Shown here in pieces: positions 11,038 through 22,938 of a stretch of 64,000 nt of DNA. Each line of letters opens with the position of its first letter. Positions within the stretch are counted from its first letter, which is position 1. Origin of the DNA: Suillus spraguei (Eukaryota; Basidiomycota; Agaricomycetes; Boletales; Suillaceae); the NCBI GenBank assembly GCA_016800925.1, contig JABCPU010000009.1, positions 372,001 to 436,000 on the forward strand. The letters are read 5' to 3'. The notes below the pieces were generated by a model. That model did no database searches. It was not told the DNA's origin and saw only the letters and a list, made by a program, of their open reading frames with translations. Made by a program: the position numbers and the translations under genes.

Positions 11038-11530
11038 TCATCCTTGCGATATTGCATTGCCTTTACTTTTGTCGTGGATCTGCTTTGCCGTTATGATAGG
11101 GGCGTCGATACACTCTTTACGTATCAGGTCGAGAATGTAATCAGGACGTAGTGTAAAGCAGGGTTCATCGTCCACATAAAGCACGAATCAGGCTGCTCCA
11201 GACGAACGCTGGGATACCCCAATTCATCAAACTGTCTAGTAATTTGACAAGCGCTGAACCACTGGCGCATAGCCCATGACACGATCAGTTCAGGAGCAAT
11301 GAGTGTCATTGCCATGATCCCAAGTCGTCGCACCAGGACCGTCTGTAGGACTTGGAATATTATGGTGAATGGCAGTGTACTAGATACAGGTATACAGAGT
11401 AACAACGGAGCTGGAGATGATTGTCCATAGGTTTCTGGTTGTGAATGATGGGGCTTTCAAACTGTCATTTGTAGTGGTGTTTGTTGTATTTGATGTAGGC
11501 GCAGCTTGGATGACTCCAACGAGACCTGAG
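11038..11530 (-). pseudogene. Relic of a basidiomycete multi-pass membrane protein gene
   Basis: Several frames carry blocks of one family: TRNLWTIISSSVVTLYTC, then in another frame IMAMTLIAPELIVSWAMRQW (11124-11405), then YVDDEPCFTLRPDYILDLIR and ITAKQIHDKSKGNA with a stop at 11038-11040. In the family I recall, these blocks form one continuous region of a large integral membrane protein of unknown function. At least two frameshifts and loss of both ends make it a fragment. Confidence 0.6.
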
Positions 11531-12484
11531 GAAGGTGCAGCAAAGTGGTAGTAAGCGCATTATTGGATGACACTTTGGGGCGTATCATATGCATCACGTT
11601 CACTATTTGTATTTTGGCGGGCGGACACTCATCTCAAGCATGTCGACAAGTAGAGTAGTAGACGCCCAGGAAGTCCGTAATAATCGTAGCAGTGAGATAT
11701 CACTTCGAACTAGCGCTACGCTCAAGACACGATCTAGTAAGTGGAGCTTGCCTTGTACTCAATTGCCAGTGATGAAGTACGCGCGGCTCTAGCATGTGTC
11801 CATCTACTGTCCCCAGCATGCACTATTACGCGAAAGATCCCAATGGTTGGTAATGACGTCAGTACACGCCTTCGACTTGTTTCGTTATTCCAATCGCAGG
11901 ATTTTATCTGCTAGTATCCTGGTGAACTTTAATTTGCATACAGCACTGCCAGACTCCATGCGTTCGCATAAATGCAACGATCCCGCAGGCCGCTTTGCCG
12001 AACACCTTCAGAGGCACTTGGATAAGTGAAATTCACACATCAACTCGAATATCTTATCAGACTGCATTCCCCATTCACATCAAGTATGAAACCATATATG
12101 AGCGCAAAAAAGCTGTATGTCTGAGTTCATCTAAGTATAATCCACACATGCCAAACAAGCCGCAAAAAAACAAACAATTCGAAAAGGCCCAAGTAAGACT
12201 TATCCTGAGAAACAAGCCTTCAAGACTCTCCACTCCTCGCGCGTGACCATGGGTGATTCAGTACATACCCTACAAGTTAACAGGACAGCCATTCACTGGG
12301 TGCACAAGCGCCTGTCTCAATTATGAATAGGTAATTAGAATAGTCAATGAATTCCACTGCACACTCAATATCACACTGTATCCACGAATGAATCGTTGGA
12401 ATAAGACATACAACTAGAAATGCTGATTTAGCAACTGCAAGAGACAAAAAGGTAGAAACTCACTCATGTCAGACCCGGTTTCCG
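11531..12484. other. No gene recognised
   Basis: Only short ORFs on the plus strand (for example 11589-11792 and 11796-12029) with no recognisable motif or splice pattern. It probably contains the 3' flank of the NACHT-WD40 gene. Confidence 0.4.
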
Positions 12485-15400
12485 CTAGCTGGACGAATCG
12501 AAGGAAGATAGTTGTTCCTTCGTATTTCTCCGAGTCGAACCTCTGCAATCCTGCCAGTGTGATCCATGTGCCATGCGGCTCAAATCAAGCTCAACGCATC
12601 CCCTAGGTATGACCAAGGCATTCCAAGGACTATAAAATGCCTGTCGGGAAGCGGGCGGTACCCAAAATAAGAGTTGATTGTTTGGTCCAACCATCCATCC
12701 GTCATCTCTCAGCAAAAAGGATGTCGACCTGGGTTCATCATGGGAGGTGTTTGCAATTAACTCGGCAGTATTGCAGAGTGCATGGGCAGAGTTGGGGGAG
12801 AAATTCACAGCATGCTCTAGAAAATTGGTATCTCCTGCATACCAGAGCCGGATGGTGCCATCTGCTGAGCAAGACACAATGCGACTGCCATTTGGAGAGA
12901 ACAAGACGGAGTTCACCGAACCAGTGTGCCCCCTCAAGGGCTCACCAACTTGAACCAGCTGCTCCTTTGCTGCATTCAACAGCCGGACAGTGTAATCCGA
13001 AGAACCGCTTGCGACACGAGTCCCATCTGGCGAGAAAGAGACTGAGTTGATGGCATCAGTGTCCTCCTGCAAGGGCTTGCCAATTTGTTTCCCAGTTACT
13101 ACATCCCACAACCGAGCAGTCTTGTCCAAAGAACCGGTCACGACGCGCGCACCATCGGGAGAGAATGATACTGAAATAACTGAACCACGATGCCCCCACC
13201 AGGGCTTACCAACTGCCTCCCCAGCTGCATCCCACAATCGCACAGTCATGTCTGAAGAACCAGTGACGATGCGAGTGCCGTTCGGCGAGAATGATACCGC
13301 GTTAACTGAACCACAGTGCTCCCAGTGTTGACCGACTTGCTTCCCCTCCTCTACATCCCACATCCGGACAGTCCTGTCCGAAGAACCAGTCACAACACGA
13401 GTTCCATCCGGCGAGAATGAGACCGAATTAACTGGACCATCATGCCCACACCAGGCGTCACCAACTTGCTGCCTTGTTTCTACATTCCATAGCCGAACGG
13501 TGTTATCCCAAGAACCAGTTACAATGTGAGTTCCATCTGGCGAGAATGAGAGCGACCTAACAGAAGAAGTGTGTCCCTCCAGTGGCTGACCGACTAGCTG
13601 CCCTGTCATCACATCCCACAGCCGGACAATGCCGGTGTCCAGGTAACCAGTCGCAATATGAATCCCATTTGGAGAGAAAGAGACTGAGGTGACAAAACGA
13701 GTGTGCTTCCACAGGGACTGACAGACAGGCTGCACTATCGCCGCATCCCATAACCAGACAGTCCCATCTGAAGAACCAGCCACGATGCGAGTGCCATCTG
13801 GTGAGAATGACACGCAGTTGACTTGACTAGTGTGCTCTCGCAAGGGTTCATCAGCTGGCTGCCCTGTCTTTGCGTCCCACAACCTAACAGTGTTGTCCGA
13901 GGAACCAGTCACAATGCGACTGCTGTCCGGTGAGAATGAGACTGAGTTGACCGAACGAGTATGCCCCAGAAAGGGCTGACAAATTTGCTTCCCCATCGCA
14001 TCCCACCGCCGGGTAGTGAAATCTAGAGAGCCTGTTGCAATGTAAATCCCGTTTGGCGAGAATGAGACTGAATTAACTGAATCAGTGTGATCCTGCATGG
14101 GTTCACCGACTGGCCGGCCCGTCACTACATCCCACAGACGGATAGTGTTGTCCGAAGAACCAGTCATAACGCGAGTACCATCCGGCGAGAATGAAACCGA
14201 ATTCACTGAACCATCATGTCCCCGCCAGGGCTCACCATCTGGCTTCCCCGTGGCTGCATCCCACAACCGGACCGTGCGATCCGAAGAACCAGTTGCGATG
14301 CGGGTGCCTTTTGGCGAGAACGAGACTGAATTAACTGAATCAGTGTGCCCCTGCCAGGGTTCGCCGATAAGCTGCCCCTTCGTTGTGTCCCATAGCCGGA
14401 CAGTCTTGTCTGAAGAGCCAGTCGCAAGGCGAGTTCCATCTTGCGAGAATGCGACTGAGTTAACCGGACCAGTGTGTCCCTGCCAGGGCTGCCCAATTGG
14501 CTGCCCTGTTACTGCATCCCACAACCGGATGGTCGTATCTTCAGAACTAGTCACAATGCGAGTCCCGTTCGGCGAGAACGACACGGATAAAACCCGTCGT
14601 GTATGTCCACGGAGTACGCTCTGAACAGCTGTCCAGTTCATATCACGTCCAGCTGTGAGATGAAGAGTCTTCGGAAAGTTTGCAGTGAAATTTTCAGATA
14701 TCACAGAATTGACGGGCAAGAACGGGAGCGCTGATACATATAGATGTGGCGTGCTGTGTAGAATGATGTTGCCGAAGACTTGGATAAATCTCTGTACATC
14801 CATTGCAGTCGACGAAACCTCCTCATAGCCAGAATGGCCCTGCGGTCGCGCATCAGCATGTCATTTAACATCGCTCAACAGTAACTGTGCTTACCTTTAG
14901 CCATGAAACAATGAGTGACAGGGCGGAACCTGCGCGGGTGAGTGCGTTGATAAGGCTGAGTGTTTCGAGCCAAAAGAGTAATCGCTCGTGACGGAGGAAA
15001 TTCCTCACTTTCTTTGCGAGATTTGTGTCAAAATCTGTTTTTTGTACGTGTGCAGCCCAAAACCGACAGGCATATGACAAATGCAGGGGAATGTTTTTTT
15101 TGATTCGTTCCTGTAGCCCCATGTCGTTGTGATTAGGAAGATACGACGTCTTTAGATCACAGATATTGAAAGAAAGCCCAAGTTTCATCACTTGAAGTGA
15201 TGCAAAAGCAAGGTCGTATTGCACCTTCGATGTGTCGACGAAAAAAATTCCGCTAGATAATTTGTCCGTCAGGAAATCGCGAAAGGTTGCATGAAGAGGT
15301 CGGACGGAGGTTGATGAATTGGTGGTACCACTGAGGAGGGATCCCATATGTTTCACTATAAACTCCACTTTGTAATGCTCCCTTTGGTCTGGAAATTGGC

Positions 15401-17605
15401 ACCGCATGGCATTCAGAGACTCTATGGGGAGGGGTTTTGCCGAGCCAAGAATTTGTCCCATCACTGAACGAAACCTTGTTAGTTGTTTGTGCTGAATCAC
15501 CTCGCTATGTCCATCTTGTTGCATGATCACTGTCAAAAGGAGACGGTACATATCGTACAGCAGGTGTTTTCGCTCCGCAGGATCGCGGGATGCCACGGCG
15601 TCGAAGGACTCATCTGGAGAAAAACCAGGAAGGGGTTCTTTGATAGCTTCGCAAGCAAGACGCGCCCATTCAAAAAGTCCATCAGCTTTCTCTGCGAGGA
15701 CTTCAAACTCTCTTTCCCCGAAATTCGACAGCCCTTTCAGCTTCTTCGTCACGTAAGTGTGGATGTCGTGCTCTGCAGTTTTTGGTGGAATTTCATCCAT
15801 GGACATCCGTTGAACATGCTGAGTATTGGAAAGTTCAGCATCAATGTCACGCAATGGGCGCGAGGTAACGATAAAGCGGAAATTGTTGGGGAGTTCCGTG
15901 ATTTCTAGAACATCCGGGATTTGAAGCTTCCCGGAAAGAATGCGAAGAAGATCACTCCGTGTGTCTGCTCCGCCACTTTCGTCCAGCGCTTCGATAATAA
16001 TCACCACAGGGCCTACGGTTGATTCAGAAAGCTTTTTTAGTGGTTTCATCAGAAGCTTGTCCCATTGCTGAACGATATCTGTCGTATTTTTGAGCGCAAT
16101 GTTGTTCTGAACTGCACTCGCCAAGGCTCGTCTCATCTGCGGATGACGGTCAGCCAGGTCGCGTGCGATGGTGGAGAAAACCTTTTGATGGCGGCGGTCG
16201 GCATTTTGGTTGCGGTCGAAACAGTAACAGGAACCAAGCCCTCCCACACCGATGAACGAGCTAGCAATCGTGTGAGCAATGGCTGTTTTACCAGTCCCAG
16301 CAGTGCCAGATAGCCACAGTACACGTCCAGCAGAATCTCCACTTTTATAGATCCATTCCGTGATCTGGGAGATAATCTCCTTGCGAGTCCCTGGTAGGCA
16401 TTGTTTCCCGGTATCTAGCCCTGCGCCCACGGCATAAGTCATGCCAATGAGGTTTAATTCATCACCTGAAGAGGTATGAATTATGTCGAATCAAAAGTAT
16501 GTTCGAATCCTTACCAGTACGGTGAACGAAGATGACCACATCCCGATCAGTTTGATCCCGGAAGTTTTGCATGAGCGTGTCCAAATTTTCGATATACTTT
16601 TGGATCGTACTGTCTGTTTCCGAGAAAATATTTTTTCCCACTCTCGTCCCTATGATGATAGTAGAGAAGTCAACATGTGCCAAGCGCAATAGCAAGCTTG
16701 TTCAGGACTCACAGAAGTTCTTGGTCCTCGAGTAGTCTCTGATAAAATGGGCACAGTCAAGAGTCTGTTGAGAGATCTGGCCCACGATATTATGCATCGA
16801 CGAAATCTGGCCAAGTGTTTTGTCCTGAAGTATGAAATCATAAACTTCAGCCACTTTGTGGACAAGGCGAAGTACTGCTTTATCGCGATCCACTTGAGCG
16901 AGAACGATCTGCATAAATAATAGCTGAACAAGAGATAGGGAAGAAAGTGAAATCAAATATACTTTCGATGCGCAAGACAACGCACCCAACGCCATTTTTG
17001 CATATGGGTGTATCTATGAAATGAGATCAGCCCGGTCCCGATGCAGAAGAAGGGCCCATACATCGGTGATCTCTTCAATGATAGAGTCAAATATCCTGAG
17101 GGATTTGAGATATGTGTTCTGGAAATTGTCTGCAGTATCGAGATCCGCTGGTCCATCTCTGACTGCGGATATCACATTTTCCACAGGTCCCCCAAGTATC
17201 TTCATGTCACGTGTAGCTTTACGAGCAGCTTGAAGTGCCGCATCCGCCTATTGGGGTTCAGTGTCTTCCGCACGAGAAGGGGCATCTTGAGCACGCACAA
17301 CTGCTAAAGAGGCGACATCACTTTCTTTCATACCAGGAGGGGTGTTTTGAACGTGTAATGCAGGGACAGCTCCTTTCACGTCAGGACTGTTTGGATCTTG
17401 CACGGCTGCCAATTTAGGAACAACACCTTTTCCAGCAACAGGTGTAATTTGTTGAACCTGCGTGACCATCAGAATTCGAAGTTGAAACATGAGTTTGACC
17501 AACTACCTCGATATTCGAGGTCGACAAAGCGCCTTCATCGTTCGCGCTTTGGCTATGACCGCGGCTGCGGGAACGCTTGAAGCGCTTGTGTAAAACTTTA
17601 GCACT
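12485..17605 (-). CDS. STAND receptor: NACHT NTPase with 14 WD40 repeats (about 1,580 aa; ATG not found)
   Basis: Eight exons join in frame: 17507 to about 17605, 17299-17457, 17062-17247, 16963-17013, 16713-16908, 16515-16649, 14895-16465 and 12485-14839. Introns are 48-63 nt, GT-AG. The basic N-terminal exon (KRFKRSRSR) is followed by a helical N-terminal domain, a NACHT domain with Walker A GTAGTGKT (16307-16284) and Walker B-like VVIIIEALDES, a helical linker, then 14 WD repeats of about 43 residues, enough for two seven-bladed propellers. Family knowledge: HET-E/HET-D/NWD-type nonself-recognition receptors, where the repeats bind a ligand and NACHT oligomerises. No in-frame ATG precedes the first exon; stops lie just upstream, so the start codon is lost or in an unseen exon. 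Confidence 0.85.
12640..14640 (-). repeat. 14 tandem WD40-coding units (about 129 bp period)
   Basis: Units repeat the pattern GH...VNSVSFSPDGTR(I/V)xTGSSDxTVRLWD. Framework residues are nearly invariant, while a few positions per unit vary (the residue after VRLWD, the x in SSDxTV, and the start of each blade). Units 5, 7, 8, 11 and 13 are the most diverged. Such internally uniform repeats can exchange units by recombination. Confidence 0.85.
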
Positions 17606-19363
17606 TGGTCCCAGTACGACTTATCATCCTCATTAACTTACAGAGAATTGGTCAATTACACCCTTCTTAACCTTTAGTAGCAACGAATGAGCTCTACCAC
17701 GGGGCCTTGCCTGGAACGGAGCGTACCGAAAGTCAATACACAAAGTGTGACAGGTTTAAGAAACGAACAACGTACTGCCAAGGCTTCACTAGCTGCGATT
17801 GCATTGCTGAAGGCTTTTGAAGGAGGATATGAACTTGAACGTTTCATACGAGAATTGAATTCTTCGCTCATCACGAGGGAGAAAGGTGTGTATCAGTCTG
17901 AACGAAGTGCGAAAGACTGTGAGAGAGTATTATTGCATAAGGAAAACGGTTTAACTAGGCATTGGTCTGACGGCCGTCACGACGGAATTCTGCGAGTTCT
18001 TCAAGTTCGATCTTCGCGGACATCAGTGGTATCTTTCACTCCCTGATTGTGGGCCCTGACTTACATAAATGACAGCCATCTAATTTCTGTGTTTCGATCT
18101 GCAGCAACATCATGATATTCCATCAAGTGGTGATGGACTTGGCCGTCGTAACTTGACGACATCGAGGAACTAGCGTGCCAAACTTCAAATCCATTATGCA
18201 GCAGTTCTCATGAACTAGTGTCCTGGAGCGCCCAAAGAATTACAGTACAAAGCAACCTTATCATATCAGTCGTTCATGTCCGAGTCGGATGGTGAATATT
18301 GAATCATGAGTTTGATGGTGGCTTGATGTAGCAAACGACATCTATTGAAATAAGCGCGTACCACCATAAACTTTACGAAGAGCACTCAGCCTGGCATCCT
18401 GCAATTATAGAAGTAAGCACAAACCTCGAGCGATAAATTATCCAGTATGAATGTATCAGCGGTCCATTTCAGGAGAGCTTGAAGGTGCTGGTGAATCATC
18501 AACATGAGCGCGAGTCGGCGGCTGATAACAAACGAAGCGCAATCACGTACTATGGGCTAAGCCGTGGTTCTATTTTCCCATCTAGTCATATTACTACAGA
18601 AACTTCTAGGATAGCTATCACTGTTGAAGTCCGACGCACCAGAAGGAGAAGAGAAGGGAATGGCCGAAGAATCCGAGAAGCAAGGCACGAGGGGGAGAAG
18701 CTGAGGAACGTGGTTCGAGCGCAAGCCATAATAGGCCAGTGGGATCCAGCGCGTTGACGTCGGCCGAGCCTCTACGATATATGTCAACGAGTTATGTCTA
18801 AATTTTCGTTTCTGTTTCACTTACTATAAAGTCCAGCGCCGTAGCGTAGAAACATCTCAGTTCTTCGAGAGAGACTGAGATGTGAGTCTATAGATTCTTG
18901 TACCGTCAGCGTTAACCGACGAAAGCGATAGCGTACATTGTCCTTATAGGTATTACGCATGTTAATAGAGTTCTTCAAGAGAGACTGAGATCGTACCTTG
19001 CCCTTATAGACCCTTTCTCCCGCCCTCGTTAGCCTCTTATCGCAAGAATCACGTCATTCCCTAACCTTGCACGCCTCCCCAGTCCTACCGCAGTTATTCC
19101 CACCAAGTGGACAAGAGGCATAGGATAAGGAAATTGAAGAATCCCTATACTCCTCTAATTCTAGTATTTTGCATGGCGGCGTGAATTCTATTACCACCTT
19201 TCAATCTTCATTATTAGGATTCAAAGTTTCAACTTACGACTCATCAGCGTTGGATGAGATGAGATGCTCTGCTTGGGAAGCTGTAGTCGCCTCATATTCA
19301 GGCCTGATCTCGCCTCCACTTTGTCGATGTCCTTTTAGGCAACCTCCCTAAAGGTTGATGAGT
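17606..19363. other. Intergenic; no gene recognised
   Basis: A 119-aa plus-strand ORF (17687-18046, starting MSSTTGPCLE) lies head to head with the receptor gene; it is hydrophilic and I do not recognise it. A 92-aa ORF at 18479-18757 is Arg/Glu-rich and equally unsupported. Around 18850-19010 there are short direct and inverted repeats built on AGTTCTTC(G/A)AGAGAGACTGAGAT. Confidence 0.4.
18852..18883. other. Short perfect hairpin
   Basis: ACATCTCAGT (18852-18861) pairs with ACTGAGATGT (18874-18883) around a 12-nt loop. Part of the motif recurs near 18970-18990. No function is assigned. Confidence 0.5.
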
Positions 19364-20318
19364 TCATTCTCTATTCTGTAGTTGAAGTACTGCCACTGCG
19401 TGTAATTCTGCTATATGGACCTGTAAGGGCTTCATAGGATACTCCTGTAAATCGCCTTGTTCCATGTTGGCAATCGTCCCTACAGTCGAGAAGTAGCTGT
19501 GATTCCTATTGATAGCGATGCGAATAAGTATCATGTAGAAGGCAATCGATATGATCGGTACGACCTAGTTAATCATAGATCAGTAGGTTTCGATAACAAG
19601 TGTCAAAAGAGGGATTACCAGGTCTACCATCACAAACTCTCCATTGTTTGAGCAGACAAAACATATTAGCGCGGTGACAAGCGTCACAGAGTACAACGCG
19701 GCAGCATCCACGAGTACACGCACTATTGGCATCATAGTGCCCTTCGTACTAGCGGGAATTGTACCAGTATCGCGTTCAATAGCCCATATTCGATATGCCA
19801 ATAATCCTGAACACAATCAGACTCCACATCGCGCTCGCAGAAACGAGCTTACCTGAACTCAACACATTAGCTGCAATAGTTGAGATAAAAAATCCCAGGA
19901 TCCATGTTGCAAGCTCTTGGGTGAAGATGCTAGTATTGTATCGCAAAGTATTGTAGACCGCATGGACACCAGTAACTGGAAGGCAACATCAGATCACAGA
20001 GCTTCCTTAAATTGAGTATCATTGCGAACTTACCTGCGACGCCACACCACAACATACTTGGCAGGATGATAACCTGAACAGATTGCCAAACAACATAACA
20101 TCGATAAATCTTTAAGGCACTTCTATAAGCCCAGGGGGTTCTAAACTGGCGGATTAAAATGTAAACCTACCACTACCCCATCGGCAACTAGAGTTTGCAA
20201 GGCGTATAACGCATGCTTGATCACATACGTTTCTTGTGAAATGTCTGCGAAGAATGCCGCTGGCCCGCCTGGGTACGTGTCGCGATACTTCACCAGACCA
20301 TCTTCCACACGAATGATA
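19364..20318 (-). pseudogene. 5'-truncated multi-pass membrane protein (paralog of the gene at 44.5-45.9 kb)
   Basis: Five exons are recognisable: about 20171-20318, 20034-20109, 19853-19975, 19619-19806 and 19364-19564, separated by introns of 46-61 nt at the same positions as in the intact paralog. The translation runs from IRVEDGLVKYRDTYPGGP through several hydrophobic segments (LPSMLWCGVA; VRVLVDAAALYSVTLVTAL; IISIAFYMILIRIAI) to a hydrophilic tail. The two N-terminal exons of the paralog (about 63 codons) are not found upstream, where sequence resemblance stops near 20320. Without start and first helices it should be non-functional. Confidence 0.72.
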
Positions 20319-20883
20319 GCGCAGTGCGGAGAGTCAAAGTTGACTGTGCCGGTGCTATGCCGAGGTGTAACTTGACGTGACCATATTTTGCAGATTGACA
20401 GTCAGACCCTGAATTTTCTCGGCTTTCATCCGACACCACACCACAAAATCCTAAAAATGAGCAAAAATCAGATATATATAGAGGCGGTACGAATATACAA
20501 CACCATAAATTCGTGGAAGATAATATGAAGCGATTGACGAGCTACAAAAGATTTGCTGAAAATGTTGCAGATTACCCGGAATCATAGTATAATACTGTTG
20601 TAATTGCTCGCTAGCTTCTATACATAGTTCAAAGAAACAATGCCACACAAGCGGAACAATACATTTATGCAGCACCTTATGTCCCACCCTATTAATTTCG
20701 CACTTCATAATGCATACAAGTCGTGCCAAGGCCATGCATTATGCAATATGCAATATGTATACAATTACATAGGAACATCATCGGGATCCTGAAAAGTCCA
20801 TGCATTATGAGCATGTCTACTGTATATGTTTTTGCTTTGACTGATTGCACGGAGTACTTTTATACCCTGACCTTAAAATGCAG
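20319..20883. other. AT-rich spacer, no gene recognised
   Basis: Lies between the truncated membrane-protein gene and the 3' end of the HET gene. Only short AT-rich ORFs; nothing supported. Confidence 0.4.
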
Positions 20884-21267
20884 CTAGATTATTTCTACCG
20901 TATGAATGTCGATGTTATCAGCAGAGGTAATGTCTTTGATTTGTGCAACGATGTTATGGTTCGACGCAACCCTCTTGTATTCTCCAACACGTTGCTGCAC
21001 TGATAAAAATGCGCCGAAAGGCTGTCCGAGGCGAACCATCAACTGTAATGCTCGATAGATGGGCTCCCCTTCAACAGGCGAACCGCCATGAAACTGGTTA
21101 AAGGCATATAGTTGGGAGTCGTCCAACGGGGATCCGGCCTCACTCCAATCTTCTATGCTCTCCATATCATCTGTGGAGTCAGGCTGCTCTGCAAAGTCAG
21201 GCACCCTGAGCAGATCTCGATCCCATGGACGGATAAGTAAGAATGTCTGCTGAACAGGCTTTGCCCA

Positions 21268-21540
21268 CATCAGGAAATTCACACATTCCTTAACATGCTT
21301 AATCAGCTTAACTCACTTATCTCAAAACTTGTTTGCTCTCTCTCACATCATTCACCTGGCATATCTTATATTTTTTGAGTGCGAAATACAATAAAACATG
21401 TATATTAATATATCTCAACTTTTTTTTTCTGAATTCATTCACATTGAAATTTTGGACAAGTAGATTCAATTTCACCAAGGCAGTTAAGTGTAAATAAGTC
21501 CGCATAAGGGCACGTCAAGGAATGTGTGAATTTCCTGATG
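21268..21540 (+). mobile_element. MITE copy 2 (273 bp, CA duplication)
   Basis: Same terminal inverted repeats as copy 1. Flanked by CA at 21266-21267 and 21541-21542. It interrupts a Trp codon of the HET gene; excision with one CA restores the frame. Confidence 0.92.
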
Positions 21541-21700
21541 CATGAGAACTGGACTAGAGTCTCTGCAGTGGTGATAAAGAGACTGTGAAGCCCGTCTGCC
21601 TTGATTCTATACTCGGCTGAACCACGCTTCCATCTAACTTTTGTGACACAGAATGAAATGCAAGGCAGATGAAGTCTGCAGTGTGCGAACCGAGGAACTA

Positions 21701-21973
21701 CATCAGGAAATTCACACATTCCTTGACGTGCCCTTATGCGGACTTATTTACACTTAACTGCCTTGGTGAAATTGAATCTACTTGTCCAAAATTTCAATGT
21801 GAATGAATTCAGAAAAAAAAAGTTGAGATATATTAATATACATGTTTTATTGTATTTCGCACTCAAAAAATATAAGATATGCCAGGTGAATGATGTGAGA
21901 GAGAGCAAACAAGTTTTGAGATAAGTGAGTTAAGCTGATTAAGCATGTTAAGGAATGTGTGAATTTCCTGATG
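21701..21973 (-). mobile_element. MITE copy 3 (273 bp, TA duplication), opposite orientation to copy 2
   Basis: Flanked by TA at 21699-21700 and 21974-21975. The sequence appears identical to copy 2 in reverse complement, so the pair forms a 273-bp inverted repeat around a 160-bp piece of HET exon. Confidence 0.92.
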
Positions 21974-22366
21974 TATCAGCTGTTCAAGCTGCTCATAGAA
22001 TTTCAATACTGGAACTGTAGACACAGATTGTTGCAATGAAGAGACTTGTGTGTGAATATCATCTTCAGACAAAGGTAGAAGGGTGTGCGGAGGGGTGGTG
22101 TAAGAGGTGATATCAGCTGGAAGACAGCTATTGAACTCGGAAGGTTGTCTGATCCAGTCCAGAATGCTGATATCACCCGACCGAGCCACAATCTCCTGCA
22201 AGAGGCACCCAAGCGCATTCTGCCTCCTCTCGCCATAAATGACAGGTAGGGTGATGCCAAAAATGCCAAATAATGAGTATGTGACATCTTCCTGCCAAGT
22301 GGTGACACACTTCGATGCCCACTGCAGTTTCTCCCGCGCGCTGGTCATACCTGGACGGAAGGTTAC

Positions 22367-22851
22367 TGTCACGAATTCCAAATACAAATCATTACTCTTT
22401 TCTCAATTTCCCTAAAGCGTCTAAACCCAGCGCTAAGACAAACCCAAATCCTATCGAAATCCCCATATCCACTTCTATAACCGAACTTCCTGATGAAGAT
22501 GAAGAGATCTTTTATGATGCTATCGGATAAGATAAGATAAGATAAGATAAGATAGTATCACGTGATCTTAGAACCTTTTAGAATATGATGTCATAACAAT
22601 GTCACAACTATCACATCGTACGATTCTCGTTTCTATTTTATGATTGGCTAGTAGTTTCAAACTCAGTTTACATCTCAGTTTCAATATGTGTATATAGTTA
22701 GCTAGTTTCGCTGTAGTAGTTCTTTAGTTCAAACCTCTTGTATCTACAACTGTAGCAATCCAAGACATCCTTGCTCCTCTCTCTTCTTGTGATAACCTTA
22801 GTTTGAGTCCTAGTCTCTGCCCTTGCGTTAATTCGTTTGTGGGTTGTGACA
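22367..22851 (+). repeat. Solo LTR with GATAA tandem tract (485 bp)
   Basis: TGTCACGAATTCC...GGTTGTGACA with near-matching 5-bp flanks GTTAC (22362-22366) and GTCAC (22852-22856). It interrupts the HET exon, and removal restores the frame. It contains five to six tandem GATAA units near 22526-22555. A diverged inverted copy is at 42572-43046. The internal part of the parent element is not in the window. Confidence 0.82.
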
Positions 22852-22938
22852 GTCACCAGGGCCTGCGCATCTATCCCCGTCACATTCTCCAACTCCTTCA
22901 TGATTGCAGAGGACTCCTTGTGGTTAGGAGAGCGATCA

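Noticed and set aside
17248..17250. An apparent in-frame TAG in the STAND receptor gene
   Set aside because: It is the end of a 51-nt GT-AG intron (17248-17298). Splicing it out keeps phase and joins conserved sequence.
18961..18995. TTCAAGAGA within a repeated AGTTCTTCAAGAGAGACTGAG motif, resembling an shRNA loop
   Set aside because: No long complementary arms at this copy, and the nearby hairpin at 18852-18883 is only 10 bp; too weak for a small-RNA gene.
21317..21505. A 62-aa ORF (MRTYLHLTALVKLN...) that also occurs at 21736-21924 and 54076-54264
   Set aside because: It lies wholly inside the MITE and is repeated only because the MITE is. It is AT-rich, has no start context or motif, and copy 1 breaks it with one missing base.
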